From Didymella arachidicola (taxonomy: Eukaryota > Ascomycota > Dothideomycetes > Pleosporales > Didymellaceae): a DNA stretch of 64,000 nt. The notes under the pieces were generated by a model. The model saw nothing but the letters and a program-made list of their open reading frames with translations, was not told where the DNA came from and searched no databases. Shown in pieces: positions 34,768 through 45,124 of the stretch (position 1 is the first letter of the stretch; each line of letters opens with the position of its first letter). The translations under genes and the position numbers were made by a program. The stretch lies in NCBI GenBank assembly GCA_016630955.3, contig CM049995.1, positions 1,116,001-1,180,000 on the forward strand. The letters are read 5' to 3'.

Positions 34768-37082
34768 ATGGAAGCTGAGATCAAAACTCAGATCCCGAGC
34801 ATCGACCCTGTCCTGTCAGAGTACTCGGTGGGGTACTTGAACCATGCCGCCAATTCATTCTCTTCCGACTCCGATCCCAATGCCCCTTCCCCGCTCGAGG
34901 AGGCAGCCGCTACTGTAGCTGCCCTGCTTCTCTCTGCTTCTGGGAATTTGTCAAAAGAAAATGAAACAGCCATCACCAACCTGGTCGAAAGGTTTGTCTC
35001 GCGCCTAAATGCTGCCAGCGGCGCTGATGGCGAACACCGCCAGATGGCCCCTTCGGCTAAGAGGCTGGATCAGGCTGTCCACGTGGGCTCCTCAAAGAAC
35101 ATGTCCGCGACCTTGGGTCTGTCAGGCGGTACCGTCGATCTTGAGTCAGCCAACACCCGTAAGGTAGAATCCAGAGTCGACCGCAAGAAGCTCGAGAAAG
35201 CCGAGCGTAAACTGAGAGCCAAGCAAGACCGCAAGGAGTTCAAAACTGTCGAGTATGAGGCATCTAAGTTGCTCGAAATTCCCAACGAGACACAGAGCTA
35301 TGAAGAGTTTTACATGGCTGTTAATCCTCTGCAGCTTGGCAGCGATTCATCAAACAAGAGCAAGGACATCAAGATTAACAGCTTTGATGTCCAGATACCT
35401 GGTCTCCGTATCTTGACGGATGCCTCGCTCACCTTGGCCTATGGGCGGCGGTATGGTCTTGTTGGTCAGAATGGTATTGGCAAATCCACCTTACTCCGTG
35501 CCCTTGCTCGACGTGAAGTTTCGATCCCCACACATATCTCCATTCTCCACGTGGAGCAAGAAGTAAGTATCATCATCTATCGTCGCTAGAGATGCACAAG
35601 CTTACATAAATCTAGATCACTGGTGATGACACACCTGCTCTGCAAGCCGTTCTTGACGCAGATGTCTGGCGGAAGCACCTTCTCAAGGAACAGGAGAAGA
35701 TCACGCAAGAGCTCGCCGAATTGGAGGCAGAGCGGGCCTCTTTGGCGGATACCTCTGCAGATGCTGCAAGACTCGATAAGCAGCGCGAGGGTCTTGATAC
35801 TACTCTCAGCGATGTTCACGGCAAGCTTGCGGAGATGGAGTCCGACAAGGCAGAATCCAGAGCAGCCAGTATCCTTGCTGGTCTTGGATTCTCTACAGAG
35901 CGTCAACAATTTGCCACAAAGACTTTTTCCGGAGGATGGAGAATGCGATTGGCTTTGGCACGAGCTCTGTTCTGCGAGCCCGACCTGCTTTTGCTTGATG
36001 AACCGTCCAACATGTTGGACGTGCCGTCCATCACCTTTTTGGCAAATTACCTCCAAGACTACCCCAGCACAGTTCTGGTCGTTTCTCACGACAGAGCTTT
36101 CCTCAATGAGGTGGCCACCGACATCATTCACCAACACTCCGAGCGCCTCGACTACTACAAGGGTGGCAACTTCGACTCCTTCTATGCTACCAAGGAAGAG
36201 CGACGTAAGACAGCCAAACGTGAGTACGAGAAGCAGATGGCTGAACGTGCTCACTTGCAAGCTTTCATCGACAAGTTCCGGTACAACGCTGCCAAATCCT
36301 CTGAGGCGCAATCCAGGATCAAGAAGCTGGAGCGCATGCCGGTCCTGCAAGCACCGGAGGCAGAATACACGGTACATTTCAAGTTCCCAGAAGTGGAGAA
36401 GTTATCACCTCCTATTATTCAGATGAGTGGCGTCTCATTCGGCTACTCAAAGGACAAGATCCTCTTGAGGAACGTCGACCTCGACGTGCAGCTCGACTCG
36501 CGTATTGGTATCGTTGGTCCCAACGGTGCTGGGAAGACAACGGCTTTGAAGCTTCTTATCGGCGCACTGCAACCCACATCTGGATTGATCTCGCAGAACC
36601 CTCGGCTCAGAGTTGGTTTCTTCGCACAGCACCACGTCGATGCCCTGGATTTGAACAATAGCGCAGTAGGCTTCATGTCAAAGCAGTACCCTGGCAAGCC
36701 AGACGAGGAGTACCGCCGTCACTTGGGTGCTTTTGGTATTACTGGTATGACAGGCCTTCAGAAGATGGCGCTGCTCTCCGGAGGTCAAAAGTCGCGTGTT
36801 GCGTTCGCTTGCCTGGCTTTGACCAACCCACATATCCTCGTCCTGGACGAGCCGTCTAACCACTTGGATATTGAGGCCATGGATGCGCTTTCTGATGCGC
36901 TGAACAAGTTCGAAGGTGGTATTCTGATGGTTAGCCACGACGTCACAATGCTGCAGAAAGTATGCACAAGCTTATGGGTGTGCGACAACGGCACGATCGA
37001 GCACTTCGACGGCTCCGTGCAGGCGTACAAGCGCCGCATTACCGCACAGGCCAACGAGGCAGGTGTCGTAGCTAAGCACTGA
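34768..37082 (+). CDS. gcn20: ABC-F ATPase GCN20 (eIF2alpha-kinase activation)
   Basis: GCN20 acts with GCN1 on the ribosome to activate the kinase GCN2 on amino-acid starvation. It is a soluble ABC-F protein with no membrane segments. Exons are 34768-35562 and 35616-37082, giving 753 residues, close to the yeast length. The start MEAEIKTQIPSIDPVLSEYS fits the family; an in-frame ATG at 34495 adds 91 unrelated residues. There are two ABC domains. Walker A is GQNGIGKST and GPNGAGKTT, the signatures are FSGGWRMRLALA and LSGGQKSRVAFA, and Walker B is LLLLDEPSN and ILVLDEPSN, each followed by the SHD switch His. A charged linker helix (KEERRKTAKREYEKQMAER) lies between them. The N-terminal 190 residues correspond to the GCN1-binding region. 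Confidence 0.96.
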
Positions 37083-37129
37083 GCAAGGTCAAAGGAGCTG
37101 TGTGCAAGGTCAAAGGAGCTGTGTGCAAG
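37083..37129. repeat. 21-bp perfect tandem duplication in the GCN20 3' UTR
   Basis: The 21-bp unit starting GCAAGGTCAAAGGAGCTGTG occurs twice without change (37083-37103 and 37104-37124), with a 5-nt partial third copy. It begins directly after the GCN20 stop codon. Confidence 0.95.
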
Positions 37130-37276
37130 CACAATAGGAAATGTTGCGTTCGTTTCTGCAAAGATGTGGCTTTATCCTATGCAACGTGTACTTGTAGCGA
37201 GCTGTGTTGATGTGCTGTTGACCACCCATCGTACCTTCCTGGACAGCTAATTAGCAGCGGCGCTAGGCCCAAACCA

Positions 37277-39116
37277 ATGACGCTCTTCCAAGCTCCAGGG
37301 CTGGAGCCATTGCCAACCTCACCACACGCGCCTACAGACGACCCCCTCCTTTCTGCCGCAAAAAGGACTGCCATCATCTTCTCGACACCTCCCAGTTCAA
37401 TGCGCCCTGCCCGTTGCTGATTTGCACTCGCACGCGATCGATTGACTGACTGTCCCGCGGCGGTTAGCGCCCTTGCCCCTTCGAGGTTTCATTTGCGTCA
37501 ACAGACAGAGCACACCGGCACATTGTCGCGTACGCAGGCTTCCAGATCAGACGGCTTGTCCGTATCCACTCTTTTGTCCTCGAACTCCAGCGACAGCGAC
37601 TCGTCCCGTCGACCGTACACTGTCACATCACCCGCGAGGGACGCTGCAGTATTGACAACCGCCGGCGAATCACCGTTACCCCCGTCCTTTTCGTCACTCT
37701 TCTTCCCGTTTGGGGACTCCGTTGAAGCGCGCAACAAGCCCAACGAGCCTGCACAGCGCGACGCACCGCCTGCATTTGCACCAGCACCTCCTTTCACCGA
37801 GTCTGCGTCCTCCGTAGCGACCAAAGCCGCGACCAAATCCGTCCTTCCGCGCGACACCAAAGGTAGCTCTAGCAATAAGGACATCGACGACGGAGAACCG
37901 CCACCGCCGTACACCGAAGGAACCAGTCCACTCGACTCATTTACCTACGTCATGGCATCTGCAGGAGGTCCAGCGAGTATCATTACTCAGGTCTCTCAGA
38001 CAAGCCAGGGTCCCCCGATCAATGCCCTGGGTGGAGGCTCAGACGAGAACATTACTCTGGAGCTGAGGTGCGCAGTATGGACTTGCTTACTGTTCATGTA
38101 CTGATCATATCGCAGAGGCACGCGCTTCACATTGTCGCGCGATGAGCTCCTTACTCTTCCCGAATTCGTCCTGCTCTCCTTGTTTCCAAACGGTCTCCTT
38201 CCTGATGGTCACATGAACTCGTACCATGATGGCGACGTGTATCCAGTCGACGTGGGTAACTCTGATCCCTCCCCTCCACCCCATCTCCCCATGGGCACAC
38301 TAGCCAAGATCATGTACCACCTCTCCAATCCCGCGATATATTTATCTGACAATCTCTATCCTTCACAGTACGACCCGAATTCTCTTCAGTACATGCTCGA
38401 GTTCTTCCGCAACGTTGCTCAGACCATCCCCGCGTCCCCTCCCTCTCCGACAGCTGCTCCCGACCATGCAGCTGAAGCAGTTCCGATTGAGCCAATGCAC
38501 GGCTCCGCGCGAGACATGCTGCAAGATCGTGCTGGCATCATCGTTCTCCGCGAGGATTTGGACTTCTATGTGATCCCACCGCATCGTGACATCGCCCAGC
38601 CAGAAATGATTGAGGTGAAGCGTGCGGCAGGCGAAGCGCTGTTGAGGCAGGAAGGCATCTTCTCGGGCCTCAGGAAGAGCGAAGAGCCTGGGACTACGGA
38701 ACAGCACTTGATCGAAATGTTGACTGCAGGGTAAGTCCCATGGCTTGGCTATGATCACCACCCTACTGACAGTTCCCAGTGGCTTCAACCACGACGATCA
38801 TTGGGGCCACCGTGCCGGCGAGCCCAACAAGGCTGTGATCTGCAGTATTGCTCTCGCACGGCTCAGGACTGACATCAAAGGCAACGATCTTGCTAACAGC
38901 AATGCTGTGGGTATGGCTCAGAAGCTCCTGCTCTTCTGGAGGAAGCCTGCCCGTCGATGCTGGTGGGAAGGTGTTGAGCTTGACGACGTCAGGGGTGTGC
39001 AAGGCAAGCTCAAGGTGTGGATAAGAAGGGTCTGGACACTGGAGATGGTATTTGACCCTACGTAACCACTCATGACCCCTGCTAATAATCCACAGAGCGT
39101 CATCGGTCTGCGATAA
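37277..39116 (+). CDS. WHI2-like BTB/POZ protein (phosphatase activator family)
   Basis: Fungal WHI2-type protein. In yeast Whi2 partners the Psr1/Psr2 phosphatases in the general stress response and TORC1 repression on low amino acids; the fold is KCTD-like BTB. Exons are 37277-37412, 37509-38067, 38116-38730, 38780-39047 and 39096-39116, giving about 532 residues. The last four exons are well supported: ENITLELR joins GTRFTLSRDELLTLPEFVLLSLFPNGL, then MLTAGGFNHDDHWG, then WTLEMSVIGLR and TAA. The 5' exon is less certain, because the second exon's frame has no ATG. An ATG at 37277 with an intron (GTTGCT donor, AG at 37508) restores frame and reads naturally. The N-terminal 240 residues are disordered and Ser/Pro-rich, and the BTB core lies about residues 225-340. 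Confidence 0.8.
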
Positions 39117-41639
39117 TCGACTACCACCACTGTCTCATTTGTTCTCCTAGCGGCGTTCTCTTCCTCCTGCGCTTTTGTTCGACACGTCCGCCGCGCCATA
39201 TTACCGGAAAAGCAGACTGGCTTTGTCGGTCCCGTTTGAGGGGCATAATTAGCGGTTCTGTCTCGTCTTTACTGTTCTGATACCTCTCTGCATTGTCCAT
39301 TGCTACAGTTGGGCAGATGTACGTCATCCATAGCGAGCGTTGGCAAAGGTTCACATATTATTCGCCGCAGGTGCAGGTGGTACAGTACATATGCCTGCTT
39401 AGCAGCTGCGATATAAAGTTTACCATTTGATTTTAATGCCTTTAATACACGCCCGAAAGTTCAAATCGCCCGGAATTCCACCAATGCTTTCATCGGTGCA
39501 TCATGATTGACAGTCCATCCGCACCAGATAGGACTCAGTCGAGGTTCAAAATCTGGTCCCAAAAAACACTTGTGTCCGTATCAGGCCCTTGATGCTGCGC
39601 ACCTGAAAGCCCTCTCCGCTTTGAATCCCACCACTTCCTTGCAACGACTATTGACACCTCACCCCATAATTGACCCTCTTTTAATGCTGGTGTAGCACAC
39701 AAACAGCTTCCCGACTTCGTGCATTAGAGCTCTTCATATCGTCCCGATCTACATGAGTCCACCAGCAAAATCATCGGCCCGGTCTCATTGTCAGGCTTGT
39801 CATTGAGTAGAGTAGACTGATCGTCTCGGCACCAGGCTTGAGGTCCTGAGCGAATATACGATGGCTATTGCTCTGTTTGCCGATGGATATGTGGGGTCGG
39901 AATGATAAGAATTTCGGACCTTTCAGATTGACATCTGCAGCAGATGGGGTCAAGTCAATGCCAGAGTCTGTCGTAGAGCATCGGCTCGCGTGTGCCTATG
40001 CGCAGCTACCTAGGCACTTCTCTAGTGAAGTTACTTCATGCGCGGCAGCTTTGACAGCGGATGTTTACATCGGATGAAACGTCGTCGAAGTCGTGGACGT
40101 CACCCAACATGCACAAGCATTGCCCAACGGCACGACACAAAGCACTTAATGTAGACATTGAGTTTGACGGCTTCAGGCGGGGACGCAATAGCCACTGTGT
40201 GCAGTATAGTGGATCGTCAGGCCTGACCTGCTGCAGTGAGACGGATCTTTGAGCAGGGAACATTCGACCATGTACCTGGACGTGAAGTAAGGATGTGGCT
40301 CCCCTTGATCGGGAGGCCGCTTGATGTGGTACAATAACGGGGTACAAGATCCACAGTTGCATGAGCCCAGCTCGACCCTCGATATTCCTGAGAGAGTCAG
40401 AGAAATCGAGTATTCGGTCCCCTCTCACCGTTCAGAAAAGTACTTGTTCAATGGTAAGGGGTTGATCTTGGGTAGCTCAAGGCGGCTGAGTAGTGTCGAG
40501 CGATCGGTGAGGAATGGGTTAAGCATTACCCGTTGCATCCTCTCTGCCTTTCAACAGAGACACCGTCCGGCGCCGGCAATTGAAAGCAGCCTACACACCA
40601 ATCAAGCCTTCTTACTCAACTGCATCTCGAACCTTCCACTCGTGTTCGTGGCACTTTCTCACCTGCCAATGCAACATTCACGGTGCTGCAGGCACAAGGT
40701 TTCGCTTTTTCCAGTGCTTCTGAAGACGGGCACAGCGCCCCCACCCGGTCCCCGCCACCCACTGCGCACAAAAGCTGTGGTTTCCCGGTCCCCGGGTCAC
40801 AGCAGATTCATACGTTACTTGAGACCTCAGGTCGCCATTCAACAGGTGCACTGCTTGCCGGTGGCGCCACGCGAAGTGCACAGCGCCCGACGTGCTGTAC
40901 AAGGTGCTGTTCAAGGTAACTAAACCACGCCGCGGAGACGAGAATAGCCATCCGAGGGATTTTGTTGTGTGGAGCGCTGGAGAACACCAGCCTCTCTTGG
41001 CTTGGGGCGGCCGATCGTTGGAGTGTGCACATGCAAGGGACTTGAGACAATAGTAGAGGTGCAATCTAAGGAGTACGGCAGCGGGATGGAAGGCCGAACA
41101 GTCACGGCAGATGTAGTATGATGTGTTGTATGGGCAACACCGTGTTGCCATCATGTCAATGCTGCCAAAATCGCCGAGGACAGCATCGTGTGCGTCGGTT
41201 GGCATGCTGTGTTAGTATAGACTGTGATGAGGCTTGCATTGATTCTTTGTGCATGGTCACGACGTGCAACAGAGCTGAAAGAACGTCATCAGCAAGGTAT
41301 GTTCGATGTCGATGTCGATGTCAATGTCAAGCCAGCAATGGCTGACCTGATCTCTAATTCAGAGAAGCAGCTGTGCTGACCATTACTACATATTGATTGC
41401 GTGTGGAGACGCGCTGTCTTATTCCATCGCATTCTTACAGTGTATCACCTCTAAGCTTGACCGTGGTTGAAGGGCCAAGAAGATGATGTGCAAACAACGC
41501 CTTTTGAACGACCAAAGAGTCCCTGACTCTTGAGATGCTATGCCGTTGAAGACAAGGAACTTTTCCAAGTGGTATCACCCCAGTTCATAACGTCGTGTTG
41601 AAACCGCTTAAACTCAAACGAAGCGGAGAAGAAAGAAAT
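39117..41639. other. 2.5-kb spacer without a supported gene
   Basis: Several frames of up to 200 codons exist (40321-40923 +, 40678-41205 -), but they overlap antisense, have Arg/Ser/Pro-skewed composition and match no family. A short (GATGTC)n run lies at 41305-41328. Convergent flanking genes mean that 3' UTRs occupy the edges. Confidence 0.4.
41305..41328. repeat. 6-bp microsatellite (GATGTC)x4, last copy imperfect
   Basis: Three perfect GATGTC copies and one AATGTC. Confidence 0.9.
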
Positions 41640-43059
41640 TTAGTAGCGGTAGATGTCGCTCTTGAACGGACCCTCAACAGGGAGACCAAGGTACTCGGCC
41701 TGGACCTCGGTGAGCTTGGAGAGCTCAGCGTTGACGTGGGCCAAGTGGAGAAGGGCGACCTGCTCGTCGAGGATCTTGGGGAGGACGTAGACACCGACAT
41801 CAAGCTTGCCGGTCTTGCCAAACTCGATGTACTTGTTGCCAAACTCGATGTACTTGTTGCCGAACTCCTCATCAGCAGCCTTGTACAGCATGATCTGGGC
41901 AAGGACCTGGTTGGTGAAAGAGCAGGACATGACGAAAGAGGAATGGCCAGTAGCACATCCCAAGTTGACGAGACGGCCCTCAGCGAGAAGGATGATGTGA
42001 CGGCCGTTCTTCATCAGGAAGCGGTCGACCTGGGGCTTGATGCTGGTGACCGACTTGGCATTCTTCTTGAGCCAAGCAACATCGATTTCGATATCGAAGT
42101 GACCAATGTTGCAGACAATGGCGTCGTTGGGCATGGCCTCGAAGTGCTCGCCAGTTAGGATGTCACGGCAACCAGTAGTGGTGACGAAGATCTGACCCTG
42201 AGAAGCAGCCTTCTCCATAGTGGTGACCTGGAAGCCGGAGACAGCGGCCTGCAGAGCGTTGATGGGGTCGATCTCAGTAACGATGACGCGGGCACCCATG
42301 GAGTGGAGAGCCTGAGCGCAACCCTTACCGACATCACCGAAGCCGGCCACAACAGCGACTTTACCAGCAATCATAACATCGGTGGCACGCTTGATGCCGT
42401 CAACGAGGGACTCACGGCAGCCGTAAAGGTTATCGAACTTGGACTTGGTAACGGAGTCGTTGACGTTGATGGCAGGGACCAAGAGACCCTTGCCCTTGAG
42501 CATGCGGTAAAGGTGGTGGACACCAGTAGTGGTCTCCTCAGAGACACCGTAGCAGTCCTTGAGCATCTCAGGGTACTTCTTGTGAACAAGAGCAGTGAGG
42601 TCACCACCGTCGTCGAGGATCAAGTTGAGGGACTTGCCGTCCTTGAAAGCAGTGAGCTGCTGCTCGAGGCACCACTCGTACTCCTCCTCGGTCTCGCCCT
42701 TCCAGGCGAAGACAGGAACACCGGCGGCGGCGATGGCAGCAGCGGCGTGGTCCTGTGTGGAGAAGATGTTGCAGGAGGTCCAGGTGAGCTCGGCACCAAG
42801 GGATGTGAGGGTCTCGATGAGGACGGCGGTCTGGATGGTCATGTGCAGGCAACCAGCGATACGGGCGCCCTTGAGGGGCTGGTCCTCAGCGTACTTCTTG
42901 CGGGTCTCCATGAGACCGGGCATCTCATTCTCGGCGAGCTCGATCTCGCTTTCATGAGTTAGTAGGGTCCATCAGTACGGGATGAGGGGCAGCGTACCGG
43001 CGACCGAAGGCGGCCAGCGAGATATCGGCAACCTTGAACTTGTGGGCGGGAGCAGACAT
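41640..43059 (-). CDS. sah1: S-adenosylhomocysteine hydrolase (adenosylhomocysteinase)
   Basis: NAD-dependent reversible hydrolysis of SAH to adenosine and homocysteine, which relieves inhibition of methyltransferases. Exons are 42998-43059 and 41640-42948 (49-nt intron), joining MSAPAHKFKVADISLAAFGR to REIELAENEMPGLM. Visible motifs: CLHMTIQTAVLIETL, SCNIFSTQDHAAAAIA, ILDDGGDLT, the Rossmann motif GFGDVGKG, and NIGHFDIEIDV. The C-terminus ends GPFKSDIYRY, the highly conserved Lys-x-x-x-Tyr-Arg-Tyr-like end that completes the partner's NAD site. The product has about 456 residues. An exact 7-residue duplication (EFGNKYI twice) is present before EFGKTGKLDVGV. Usual length without it would be 449, matching the family. 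Confidence 0.97.
41815..41856 (-). repeat. in-frame 21-bp tandem duplication inside sah1
   Basis: Two identical 21-nt copies (41815-41835, 41836-41856) followed by a diverged partial one. They encode EFGNKYI twice on the minus strand. Confidence 0.95.
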
Positions 43060-43590
43060 GGTGATTTGTGTTTTGAAGAGGGTATTGAGGGAGGAGAGGG
43101 AGAGAGAGTGGTGGGATGAGAGCTGCTGGACGACGAGCTTTTTCTATGCTGAGCGTATTGCCCCGCCAGATTCCGCCCCATTTCCCCCGGCCCCACATTT
43201 GAAACAGGACGGCAGTTGTGATTCGTCCAATGAAGAAGACCCTTCCATGCACGCCAATAATTACTAGCATTTCTTATCGAGGCTCTCTGCTGATGCCTTC
43301 AGTGAGTACAATGCTGGATTTCTTCGGCTGCGATGCTTCTTGGTGCACGTCAAACTTCATTCCAGTACTGACATGGCCCGCAGTCCTCAAAACGTTTCCA
43401 TGTCGAAAGTCCTCTTGCCGGGCGTGCAAAACTTTATCAACGCGTCATGACAACTTGTCCGTTTCAAAGCGGTCTGGTCGTTGTTCCAGCACCGCCGAGC
43501 AACTGCAAGCTTCCGGATACCGCGATGCACGTGCACTCAATTCCAGAGAGAAGCTCGCATTCGACCCAGATGAACTCTCAGTATTTATAG
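43060..43590. other. sah1 promoter and DHODH 3' side
   Basis: 531 nt upstream of sah1 and downstream of the dihydroorotate dehydrogenase-like gene. A purine-rich stretch (43076-43130; CT-rich on the sah1 strand) lies directly upstream of the sah1 start, a common leader feature. No other gene was seen. Confidence 0.5.
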
Positions 43591-44691
43591 CTACTTACAG
43601 ACAGCCCTCCCTTCACAAATTTCCTGAAAAATCTCTACGCCTTTTCGACCAAGTGCTGTTCCCACACCAACCGCCGCTGCACCAACCGCTCGCATTCTAC
43701 AAAATCCAGCAGCGTCCTCGACACCGCCCACTCCAATGATCTGAATGTGCTCAAGCTCTCTGTGCTGGAAGAGGAGCCCTTTGATGGTGTACACATTTCC
43801 TAAAGCAAGAGGGTGCAATGGCGCTCCAGCAAGCCCTCCAATGCCTGTCCCTGTCGCTGACTCTAGAGTGCGTTGGTACACTTCATGGGGTTGTCCGTTT
43901 GATGAGCTCTCAACCTGAGGTGCCAAGAGGAGCGAAGATCCAAGCGTATTACATGAGGTGATAAAGGTGACCGGGCAGGGGAGGTGCTCAGGTTCTACCC
44001 GTGCAGAGTCCTTCAAAGCTTCGATCAAGCTGTTGTACTGGTCTTGGTATGTATAGGGCGGTGTTTTGATACCAATAGGTATATGCACATGGCCAGTGTG
44101 TGGGTGGACGGATGTGCCATCTACGGATATTTGATGTTCGAGCTCGGCTTTGAGGGCAGCAAGATACGCCAAGAGAGAGGCTGCGTCGTAAGCTGGCGGG
44201 GGCTTGCCGGGAATGTTCGGGCACGACAAATTGATCTCCATCGCAAGAACCATCCGTACATCTCGTTGACATGATGTGATGAGCCTGTAGCAGTTCACCA
44301 CTTCTTCTACTGAGCCCGTTACCGAGACGATTATGGGTTTAAAATGTTCCCTTCCTCCTTCGGGCTGCAATGGAAGGCCTTTGCTTATTGTCTTGACGAA
44401 ACCGAGGTACTCTTCCAGAAGAAATGGGCTGTAACCCAAAGTATTCAGGCTGCCTGTATCACTAGGCTTGCCTCCTTGGTCGACATTCGGAGAAGATGCG
44501 GCATGACTTGTAGGGTTATAGAAGGCAAATTGATGAATCTTTGCATCATGCGGGAAGCCGTTCAACAAGGAAGTCCGAGTCGTGATAGCTCCAGAGAATG
44601 CATTGTTGTATAGTTCTTGAAGTTGCTCGAGCGTAGTGCACCATGGAATCGCCGAGTTTAAAAGTGGTGGTGTAATCTGAAGCGGTGCCAT
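43591..44691 (-). CDS. class 1A-like (cytosolic) dihydroorotate dehydrogenase family protein
   Basis: FMN-dependent TIM-barrel enzyme of the dihydroorotate dehydrogenase family, closest in motif to the soluble fumarate-type class 1A. The single exon of 366 residues starts at MAPLQITPPLLNSAIP; the frame is open further to 44811, but those residues do not fit. Visible motifs: GAITTRTSLLNGFPHD near the N-terminus (FMN phosphate side), EINLSCPNIPGKPPPAYD with the class 1A active-site Cys, PIGIKTPPYTY, and the phosphate-binding glycine pair IGVGGVEDAAGFCRMRAVGAAAVGVGTAL. No mitochondrial presequence or membrane helix is seen, unlike class 2 enzymes. It diverges from a Zn2Cys6 regulator. It could be a pyrimidine-pathway paralogue or a side-metabolism enzyme; role unproven. 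Confidence 0.87.
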   Translation of the reverse strand: MAPLQITPPLLNSAIPWCTTLEQLQELYNNAFSGAITTRTSLLNGFPHDAKIHQFAFYNPTSHAASSPNVDQGGKPSDTGSLNTLGYSPFLLEEYLGFVKTISKGLPLQPEGGREHFKPIIVSVTGSVEEVVNCYRLITSCQRDVRMVLAMEINLSCPNIPGKPPPAYDAASLLAYLAALKAELEHQISVDGTSVHPHTGHVHIPIGIKTPPYTYQDQYNSLIEALKDSARVEPEHLPCPVTFITSCNTLGSSLLLAPQVESSSNGQPHEVYQRTLESATGTGIGGLAGAPLHPLALGNVYTIKGLLFQHRELEHIQIIGVGGVEDAAGFCRMRAVGAAAVGVGTALGRKGVEIFQEICEGRAVCK

Positions 44692-45124
44692 TTTTTTAAG
44701 AGTGCAGATCAATCGAAGCCACTTCCGAGGGAAGAGTGGTATATCATGTAGGTTGATCTCAAAGAGAAGGCAGATGTAAGATACCCTGATGAAGGTGTTG
44801 ATCAACTTCACGATCTAATCGTAGTTGGCAGGTTGACCCCGCGTGGGCTGATACCTAACACGTGAGATGCACCGCCTGCATCGTGAGAGCATCACCAAAA
44901 CCTCATCACAATCAAAAAAAATTGTATTTACACTAGCTTGTACCTGCGCGCTACACGCAGCCCATTTGTAGATTGTGATGTTGAGCCAATCATTCTCTCC
45001 GTATACCTATCTTCGCGATGATGCACCGTAAGCGGCGCGTCGCCGTTGTCGCAGATTCACAGCTCTAGCCACACTCCAGTCGACTCATCTTCGCGCTAAG
45101 CACAAGCACAACGCTCTTGTCAAA
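44692..45124. promoter_or_regulatory. divergent promoter region DHODH-like/Zn2Cys6 regulator
   Basis: 433 nt separate the two divergent start codons. A poly-A run at 44914-44922 and an AT-rich 5' half are visible. No CGG-N-CCG operator stands out by eye. Confidence 0.5.

Noticed and set aside
37442..37508. Open frame read as the N-terminus of the WHI2-like protein
   Set aside because: It opens with TTG, not ATG, and follows a stop; an upstream ATG exon with an intron explains the frame better.
40321..40923. 200-codon plus-strand frame
   Set aside because: Overlapped antisense by a 175-codon frame, no domain, and composition unlike the real genes nearby.
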